A DNA stretch of 7,383 nucleotides, taken from NCBI GenBank assembly GCA_964424335.1, contig CAYRIY010000141.1:1-7383 (forward strand). The letters run 5' to 3'. The DNA is from CAYRIY01 sp964424335. GTDB lineage: Bacteria > Bacillota > Limnochordia > DTU080 > RSA5. Positions 1-4,979 of this stretch are shown one piece after another (within the stretch, counting starts at the first letter, position 1; the number at the start of each line of letters is the position of its first letter). Both the position numbers and the translations under genes were made by a program. A model generated the notes under the pieces. The model was not told the origin of the DNA. It saw only the letters and a program-made list of their open reading frames with translations, and searched no databases.

Positions 1-789
1 GATAGCAAGGGACAAGGGGAGCACGACCGGCAACGCCACCAGCACCCCCACGACGTCGATCACCCGCTTGAGCCTGAGATAACGACTCTGGCCTTTGAAG
101 AAATCAGAGATCCACCCGTCGTGCAAAAGACCCAGAGAGACCTTGCCGGAGACCGCTTCGTGGACCGCTGCGGCATGGTAGATCGTACTCCCTGAAGCGG
201 CGCACTCCGCGATGAACCGGTTCCACTCGCCGGTGAGTCGCTCGTGCAGGTCGACCACGACTCCGTCCACGCGCTGCCCCGGCCCGAGCAACGAAGGGGA
301 TTGCAGCACTTTGATGCCGCCCTCGATCTTTTGCCGCAGGAGATCGACTTTTTCCGAAGGGACCGCGACGAGTTGCCTGCGCAGATCGACCGAAATGAGC
401 AGTGAGTCGATCACTTGCCAAATCACGATGAGAATAAACGACCCGATAAGAAACGGCCGAGAGTAGTAACTGCGTGAGAGCAACAAGAAGACGGAGATGC
501 AGGCATAAACGAGCGTCACCGACGTCGTCAGCCTGGCTGCTCGTTGGAACTTGTCCGCGGTCGTTTTGGCGATGTGAACTTTTAGTACGGGTAAAATGCA
601 GGTCACGGCCATGATGATAAGGCCGATTTCAGGTCGGCGCCACCGCTGGATGCCGCCCCAGGCGTAAAACGACATGGCCACGAATACGAGGGCGATTACC
701 GCAACGTCCACGACGAGATGGAGACGGCGATCGAGTCTGAGGGCATGGCTCGCTCTGGCGATAGACGTGCTGTGAACATGGAGGTTCAT
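1..789 (-). CDS. Polyprenyl-phosphate sugar-1-phosphate transferase, N-terminal 263 residues (cut by left window edge)
   Basis: The frame is open from ATG 789 to the window edge, so the C-terminal catalytic part is missing. Four hydrophobic segments are visible, at about residues 25-43, 55-71, 86-104 and 112-131. A soluble stretch of about 90 residues follows. At residue 236 the sequence RYLRLKRVIDVVG begins, followed by a fifth hydrophobic stretch. This is the entry to the bacterial sugar transferase domain (PF02397), in the arrangement seen in WbaP/EpsZ/CpsE-type enzymes. Such proteins move a hexose-1-phosphate from a nucleotide sugar to undecaprenyl phosphate at the inner face of the membrane, the first step of repeat-unit synthesis. 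The sugar cannot be predicted. ATG 789 is preceded by GGTGA about nine bases upstream. GTG 852 is an in-frame alternative with a G-run too close to serve as a ribosome site. The gene lies 113 bases after the polymerase gene, probably in the same transcript. Confidence 0.85.
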   Translation of the reverse strand, partial: MNLHVHSTSIARASHALRLDRRLHLVVDVAVIALVFVAMSFYAWGGIQRWRRPEIGLIIMAVTCILPVLKVHIAKTTADKFQRAARLTTSVTLVYACISVFLLLSRSYYSRPFLIGSFILIVIWQVIDSLLISVDLRRQLVAVPSEKVDLLRQKIEGGIKVLQSPSLLGPGQRVDGVVVDLHERLTGEWNRFIAECAASGSTIYHAAAVHEAVSGKVSLGLLHDGWISDFFKGQSRYLRLKRVIDVVGVLVALPVVLPLSLAI

Positions 790-902
790 TGGTCGGTTGT
801 CACCACGATTTACCGGGAGTTTTCGAGGATTCCCCGAGGCACCCGTTGCCACGCCCCCCGTTCTCGTACCCGTATCTTCGGTTTATCGAGGATTGATTCC
901 TG
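790..902 (-). other. Short spacer between polymerase and sugar transferase genes
   Basis: This 113-base gap holds no ORF of its own, except a possible N-terminal extension of the transferase from GTG 852. I see no strong hairpin with a T-run, so read-through from the upstream gene is plausible. The 9-mer AATCCTCGA occurs twice on the minus strand, at 894-886 and 831-823. With neighbouring bases the match covers about 13 of 14 positions with a one-base indel. The significance of this pair is unknown. Confidence 0.5.
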
Positions 903-2021
903 TTATTCCTGGATATTCCGGTTGCTGATACACCCCATGATGAGCGGCACGTGAAGCATAAAAATGTCATCGACCAATACGTGCACCCAGAATGGAATCA
1001 TCATCACGAATGCAAGCACCTGAAATCGCGCTGGTGAGCGCATGAGGGGACGAATCGCGAAGCGGGCCAGGTGTACGAAGAACGCGGCAAAGCCAACGAT
1101 GCCCCAACCGCTCAAGACATAAAGGTAGAGATTGTGGGGAGATGCCGCGTGCTTTTCTTCGTCTGGAAGTTTGTATTCTGGATACACCTCGCCGAAGTTG
1201 CCGGGACCGATGCCGAAGAGGGCATGGTCGAGGAACATGTGCCACGTGCCTGTCCAGATTTGGACGCGCTCGATATTGCGCTCTAGGTCCACGATCGAAA
1301 GAACTCGATTGCCGAAACCCGGAAGCGCGTACAGTAGCACGGCAACACAGACCGCGATTGCGAGGGCTGCAATCAATAAACGTTTTGGTGAGCGGGCGAG
1401 AAACACGAGCAACAGGGCAACGGAGACGAAAATGCCGAGAAGCGACCCTCGTGACAATGTTACCGCGATGCCCGCCAGCGCAAACAAAGACGCCAGGAGG
1501 TATAGGGCGCGGTTCTTTTTTTGAAGTAACGCAAGCCCAAGGCCTCCGGCGACCGCGGGCTCCATGAGGGCTGCAAGGCCATTGCTCCTCATTCCAAGGA
1601 CGTTGCCCCTGGGACTCGGCCAGGCAAAGTTCGCCAGAATCGGAAAGTCGCCCACGATAAGCTCGACTTCCAAGGCCCGGGATACGACGACTACAAGTCC
1701 TAAAAACCCAGCTCCGAGAGTTAGCGCCGACAAAAACCGGATGGGTTCTCGAATCCCCCAAGCACCGTACCAGACGATGAGTAGAAACAAAATAAGCACG
1801 ATCGAGGTGCCGAATCCTACAAGCTTGTTTGGTGCAAGGGCGGTACTGATGCACGACGACGCGGCCAGAGCGAGCAGCGTGTATCGACTAAACCGATCCG
1901 ACCACATCTGTCTTGTCGCAGCCGCGACGCCGCGCGGCGCGGTTAATATGTACGCGAGCGGAGCTATAGGTGTAATGGGCGCGAATATTCCCCAGATTGT
2001 ATCACGTGATCGCTTGGACAT
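903..2021 (-). CDS. O-antigen ligase/polymerase-family membrane protein (Wzy_C, PF04932)
   Basis: This is a 372-residue, strongly hydrophobic protein with about ten predicted membrane spans. The family signature is clear. A span ends in VTLSRGSLLG (about 177-186). Then comes an exported loop containing RVQIWTGTW (232-240), HALFGIGPGNFGEVYPEY (about 246-263) and SPHNLYLYVLSGWGIVGF (about 274-291). Arg and His residues in this loop are essential in characterised WaaL ligases. Members either polymerise lipid-linked repeat units (Wzy) or ligate finished chains (WaaL and Gram-positive counterparts). Sequence alone does not separate these roles, but the sugar transferase next door favours polymerisation. 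ATG 2021 has no good ribosome site directly upstream; the best one, AGGAG, lies 30 bases away. A stop 12 codons upstream rules out a long extension. The protein is slightly short for the family, mainly at the N terminus. Codon use is more A+T-rich than in the glycosidase gene. Confidence 0.87.
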   Translation of the reverse strand: MSKRSRDTIWGIFAPITPIAPLAYILTAPRGVAAATRQMWSDRFSRYTLLALAASSCISTALAPNKLVGFGTSIVLILFLLIVWYGAWGIREPIRFLSALTLGAGFLGLVVVVSRALEVELIVGDFPILANFAWPSPRGNVLGMRSNGLAALMEPAVAGGLGLALLQKKNRALYLLASLFALAGIAVTLSRGSLLGIFVSVALLLVFLARSPKRLLIAALAIAVCVAVLLYALPGFGNRVLSIVDLERNIERVQIWTGTWHMFLDHALFGIGPGNFGEVYPEYKLPDEEKHAASPHNLYLYVLSGWGIVGFAAFFVHLARFAIRPLMRSPARFQVLAFVMMIPFWVHVLVDDIFMLHVPLIMGCISNRNIQE

Positions 2022-2051
2022 ACGGGAGGCAATTCGTTCAAAAGTGCGTTT

Positions 2052-2056
2052 CTCCT
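2052..2056 (-). promoter_or_regulatory. Misplaced Shine-Dalgarno-like AGGAG upstream of the polymerase gene
   Basis: AGGAG reads on the minus strand, but 30 bases separate it from ATG 2021, too far to serve that start. At ten bases it would serve TTG 2041, which opens a 25-codon frame ending at 1964. That frame overlaps the polymerase start out of register. It may be a leader peptide, or chance. Confidence 0.3.
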
Positions 2057-2057
2057 A

Positions 2058-2070
2058 GTGGCGCAGCCAC
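2058..2070. repeat. Perfect 5-bp inverted repeat between divergent genes
   Basis: GTGGC-GCA-GCCAC is a perfect inverted repeat with a 3-base centre. It lies between the divergent polymerase and phosphatase genes, and covers the -35 position expected for the TATAAT at 2090. It could be a small operator or a hairpin in the 5' leader. A repeat this short also arises by chance. Confidence 0.3.
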
Positions 2071-2089
2071 CAAACCCATTTATTTCAGA

Positions 2090-2095
2090 TATAAT
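2090..2095 (+). promoter_or_regulatory. Possible -10 element (TATAAT) for the HAD phosphatase gene
   Basis: A perfect TATAAT would place transcription start near 2102, leaving a leader of about 30 bases before TTG 2133. No recognisable -35 hexamer lies 16-18 bases upstream, and no TG extension precedes the hexamer. The call therefore rests on the hexamer and its position alone. If used, it excludes GTG 2058 as the translation start. Confidence 0.4.
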
Positions 2096-2132
2096 CTTGA
2101 ACGTATATGACTGGCGAAAGTGGGCGGTAGTC

Positions 2133-2726
2133 TTGGGAATTCAATGCGTACTTTTTGATATCGGTGGTGTGCTGATCGGGGACGGCGAGGCGAAGTACCG
2201 CCAAGGCGTGGCCGAGCGATTGGGCGTTCATGATTTCCCGGCGCGGTATGAGGCGTATGTGCCCCGCCTCCAGCGCGGTGAGGTGGATGAGGCGGATGTC
2301 TGGTTTGAGCTCGCTGGTAGGCACGTCCAAGACAATGCCTTTGACGACATCTTTGAGCGGGCGTTTCCCGTCAATAGGGAAATGGTGGCCTTCGCAGCGG
2401 AGTTGAGGGCGAAGGGCTTGCTCACGCCGGTGCTCTCCAATACCCAAAAGTCCCACGCCAGGGTGATGCGCCGGCTTGGATTTTTGGAAGGGTTCGATCG
2501 TGAGTTTTTCTCCAACGAAGTGGGCGCAAGGAAGCCGGAACCTAGGGTCTACCGCCACGTATGTGAGGCGCTCGGGCTCGAGCCGCAGTCGATCATCTTT
2601 ATTGACGACATCGAGGAGTATGTGCAGGCGGCGATCCAGTTTGGGCTGCGAGCGATCCGCCATACCGGCGACCTCGCCGCGACGCGGGCGCGCGTGTGGT
2701 CGATCATCGACGGGCCAGGAACTTAA
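2133..2726 (+). CDS. HAD-superfamily hydrolase, subfamily IA variant 3-like (YihX-type phosphatase)
   Basis: The protein has 197 residues from TTG 2133. All four HAD motifs are present: motif I VLFDIGGVL with nucleophile Asp9, motif II VLSNT with Ser102, motif III ARKPEP with Lys134, and motif IV FIDDIEEYV with Asp158/Asp159. The cap between motifs I and II is small and helical, as in subfamily IA. The DxGG form of motif I resembles YihX (glucose-1-phosphate phosphatase) and the phosphatase domain of epoxide hydrolases. Family members dephosphorylate small sugar phosphates or similar metabolites in the cytoplasm, but the substrate here is unknown. The frame extends upstream to GTG 2058, but those 25 residues resemble no HAD start and lie upstream of a TATAAT. 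GGCGG sits 5 bases before TTG 2133. The gene is on the opposite strand to the flanking polysaccharide genes, and its TAA touches the acyltransferase stop. A role in nucleotide-sugar metabolism is possible but unproven. Confidence 0.85.
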   Translation: MGIQCVLFDIGGVLIGDGEAKYRQGVAERLGVHDFPARYEAYVPRLQRGEVDEADVWFELAGRHVQDNAFDDIFERAFPVNREMVAFAAELRAKGLLTPVLSNTQKSHARVMRRLGFLEGFDREFFSNEVGARKPEPRVYRHVCEALGLEPQSIIFIDDIEEYVQAAIQFGLRAIRHTGDLAATRARVWSIIDGPGT

Positions 2727-4736
2727 CTATAGCCAACCTTTCGCTTTCATCGCATCCACGATACGATCTGCCAGCAACGCGTTGCCGAGGCTGTTTAGGT
2801 GATGCGAGTCATAATACAGGGGATCGCGGCCACGTTGGGCTGCACATCGTTCCATCACGAACGTATTACAAAAAATCGACTCAGGAAAAACGCGCACGAG
2901 GTTCTCATGGTCATCGATCCTGCCAAGTTGCTCGTATGTATTCCTCGTCCGGGTCTCAAACACAGCATAGCTTGTCGAGAGAGGCTCCTTGCGCTCAATG
3001 CCAAATTGGATCTCCCTTGCCAATCGGCTCGGGACGTGCCATCCCACCTCGGGTACCGGATAAATCAGGACGACACGTTTGCCATGCTCCAAAAGCGCTT
3101 CAACCGTATCACGGATAAGCGTTCCAAGACGCTCGATTCTCAAGGAATCGTTGATAAATGCTCCGCGCTCGTCGAGCGGTAGAGCAAGATCTCCGGCTCG
3201 ACCGATTTCGATCCCGCCTTCCCGGTTGTCAAAACTCGTGCCTTCCATGAAGTGTGTCCATTTCGCGAGGAGCACGACGACCTTGATCTGCTCACTTGAC
3301 TCCAGGAAATCTAGGACATCGCGATTGAACCGGGCGCACTCCGGTCCTTGATTCATGCGCCTATACCCAAGCGCGGGAGGGCAGGCAGTAAAGGTGAGTT
3401 CCGTCAGACTTAAACGGTAAGGCTCGATCGCATTCGCGAGTTGGGGTGACAATCCATTTGCGTGGCTGTCTCCCCATATGGCTACGCGCACGTGGCTTGC
3501 TTCGTTGTATGTACACGCGTTGTTCGGAGAAATCACGCGGCCTGAATTTGAGTAGCACTCTGATCGCCTTTCGTTCCTATCGTCGCTCTGTTTTACAATC
3601 GCCGCGGCTTCGGCGACCAGTCGTTGTGGTAATCCGGATGTCACATGCCCGGCGAAACCGATGCCGATTAGAGCGACGGCGAGCGCAGCAGAACCGGCGA
3701 AAACGGTTGAACGACTTAGCCAGTTTCTGTTGCGAAATGGTTGCTCGATTACATGCCACGTCATGTACGCCAGCGCCAAGGTAACGACGCTGAGCATCAG
3801 AAACACGGATGTTGGGACTGCATCCAGGCTTCGAATTCTTGCAAATGTGAACAACGGTTGATGCCAAAGATACGCGCTGTAGCTGATGAGTCCGATCTGC
3901 ACCAACGGTCTCAAACTCAAAAGCTGACCGACCGAGTTTTCCTTGCCGGCGAATACAATGATAAGCCCGGCCCCAATGACAGGCACGAGCGTCCAAACGC
4001 TTGGAAACCTAACCGTTTCATCGAAGGCAAAGATCGAGAATAGGACTAGGAACAGACCGGCGAGGGACCCGTACCGTGCGAGACGTGCATTGCGAATTTG
4101 GCGCTGCCTTAGTCCAAGCGCGATGAGGGCGCCCGCGCAGAGTTCCCATGCCCGCGTCGGCAATAGGTAAAAGCTCTCGGTTGGGTAAACCCTTGACCCC
4201 CATTCGGCCAAAGCCAAGCTAGCGATCGAGATGCCGGCGATCACTAAGATTATCCTTGATTGTCGCAAGTGCTTCAGTATGAGGAGGAGCAGGGGGAAAA
4301 GTATATAGAATTGCTCTTCCACGGCTAGTGTCCACGTGTGTATGAGCGGCTTGAGTTCAGAGGAGACCGCGAAATAGCCGCTCTGTCCAGCAAAGAGAAA
4401 GTTCGATGCAAACAAGTTCACCGCTGCGATACTTTCAGAGAAATCCTTGAATTCCCGAGGGAGCATCCAGAACCACGCGAATGGAATACACACAAGCGAC
4501 ACGAAGAACAGCGCAGGAAGGATCCGCCTCACTCTACGCTCGTAAAAGCGCGAGATCGAGAAGTCGCCGTTCACCATTTCTTCGTAAATGATGCTCGTAA
4601 TCAAGTAGCCGCTAATGACAAAAAAGATGTCAACGCCTACAAAACCGCCTGAAAAGAGATCCAGTCCGGCGTGGAATAAGATCACCGGAACAACAGCGAT
4701 GGCCCGGAGACCATCGATCTCTGGTCGATATGTCAA
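2727..4736 (-). CDS. OafA/YrhL-type membrane O-acyltransferase with C-terminal SGNH domain
   Basis: The 669-residue protein has two parts. Residues 1 to about 335 form the Acyltransferase_3 membrane domain (PF01757). It opens with YRPEIDGLRAIAV and His22, then GFVGVDIFFVISGYLI (31-46), the basic FYERRVRRILPA stretch (64-75), HTWTLAVEEQFY (133-144) and SYSAYLWHQPLF (285-296). An extra span at about 346-364 leads into an exported SGNH esterase-like domain. That domain has block I WGDSH (421-425, Ser424) and a C-terminal DSHHL (643-647, Asp643/His646). Such fusions O-acetylate cell-surface polysaccharides: the membrane part carries acyl groups across and the SGNH part is thought to place them on the glycan. 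Length is normal for the fused family. The start is TTG 4736, since family proteins begin exactly here and no usable in-frame start precedes it. GGGGG lies 8 bases upstream. Its moderate G+C and rare-codon use differ from the glycosidase gene. Confidence 0.93.
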   Translation of the reverse strand: MTYRPEIDGLRAIAVVPVILFHAGLDLFSGGFVGVDIFFVISGYLITSIIYEEMVNGDFSISRFYERRVRRILPALFFVSLVCIPFAWFWMLPREFKDFSESIAAVNLFASNFLFAGQSGYFAVSSELKPLIHTWTLAVEEQFYILFPLLLLILKHLRQSRIILVIAGISIASLALAEWGSRVYPTESFYLLPTRAWELCAGALIALGLRQRQIRNARLARYGSLAGLFLVLFSIFAFDETVRFPSVWTLVPVIGAGLIIVFAGKENSVGQLLSLRPLVQIGLISYSAYLWHQPLFTFARIRSLDAVPTSVFLMLSVVTLALAYMTWHVIEQPFRNRNWLSRSTVFAGSAALAVALIGIGFAGHVTSGLPQRLVAEAAAIVKQSDDRNERRSECYSNSGRVISPNNACTYNEASHVRVAIWGDSHANGLSPQLANAIEPYRLSLTELTFTACPPALGYRRMNQGPECARFNRDVLDFLESSEQIKVVVLLAKWTHFMEGTSFDNREGGIEIGRAGDLALPLDERGAFINDSLRIERLGTLIRDTVEALLEHGKRVVLIYPVPEVGWHVPSRLAREIQFGIERKEPLSTSYAVFETRTRNTYEQLGRIDDHENLVRVFPESIFCNTFVMERCAAQRGRDPLYYDSHHLNSLGNALLADRIVDAMKAKGWL

Positions 4737-4835
4737 GAGTCGAACCCCCGATTTCCCCCACGTGGCTCTTTCAACCGAAGATTCGAACGACGCCGGTGAT
4801 TACCTCCCATTCGTGTGGTAGCGTGAAGTGCAGAT

Positions 4836-4841
4836 ATTATA
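4836..4841 (-). promoter_or_regulatory. Possible -10 element (TATAAT) for the acyltransferase gene
   Basis: On the minus strand this reads TATAAT, about 100 bases before TTG 4736, implying a leader of roughly 90 bases. No -35 hexamer is recognisable at the right distance, so the call rests on the perfect hexamer and an A+T-rich setting. Confidence 0.3.
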
Positions 4842-4961
4842 TTTGAAATGTCCAGAGGATTCCGTCGGCCCTCAGATGGTAGATAGCTCTATAAGCTCTT
4901 AAACTACGCCGGGCATTTTGGTGGCGACGTACGGGGGGCGATCCGCATCGCACCCGCTTAT

Positions 4962-4970
4962 AGAAAGGGG
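4962..4970 (+). promoter_or_regulatory. Ribosome binding site fixing GTG 4980
   Basis: AGAAAGGGG ends nine bases before GTG 4980. It is the best purine-rich site in the region. The frame stays open further upstream, but no better start is visible there, and a typical export signal begins right after this GTG. Confidence 0.65.
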
Positions 4971-4979
4971 CCGACACCC

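Larger units (their letters stand above)
4737..4979. other. Divergent intergenic region between acyltransferase and GH74-like genes
   Basis: These 243 bases separate two divergently read genes and should hold both promoters. No convincing ORF is present. An A+T-rich patch near 4831-4848 contains TATAAT on the minus strand. The stretch 4880-4901 holds a direct repeat of AGCTCT (4885-4890 and 4894-4899) and an inverted TAGA/TCTA pair. No clear -35/-10 pair could be assigned for the plus-strand gene. Confidence 0.55.

Noticed and set aside
967..1854. A 295-codon minus-strand frame inside the polymerase gene
   Set aside because: It overlaps the well-supported Wzy_C frame in another register, is Arg/Pro/Ser-rich and lacks domain features.
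1564..2058. A 164-codon plus-strand frame opposite the polymerase gene
   Set aside because: It is antisense to the conserved membrane protein and has no recognisable motif.
2058..2132. GTG 2058 as the start of the phosphatase
   Set aside because: The added 25 residues resemble no HAD N terminus, the GTG sits in an inverted repeat with no ribosome site, and it lies upstream of a plausible -10 element.
2699..2711. 13-base palindrome GTCGAT-C-ATCGAC near the end of the phosphatase gene, considered as a terminator
   Set aside because: The centre is a single base, so no proper hairpin loop forms, no T-run follows, and it lies within the coding sequence.
4802..4808. GGGAGGT on the minus strand, a strong ribosome-site-like sequence
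   Set aside because: No ATG, GTG or TTG start lies at a suitable distance downstream; the nearest candidate, ATC, opens only nine codons.
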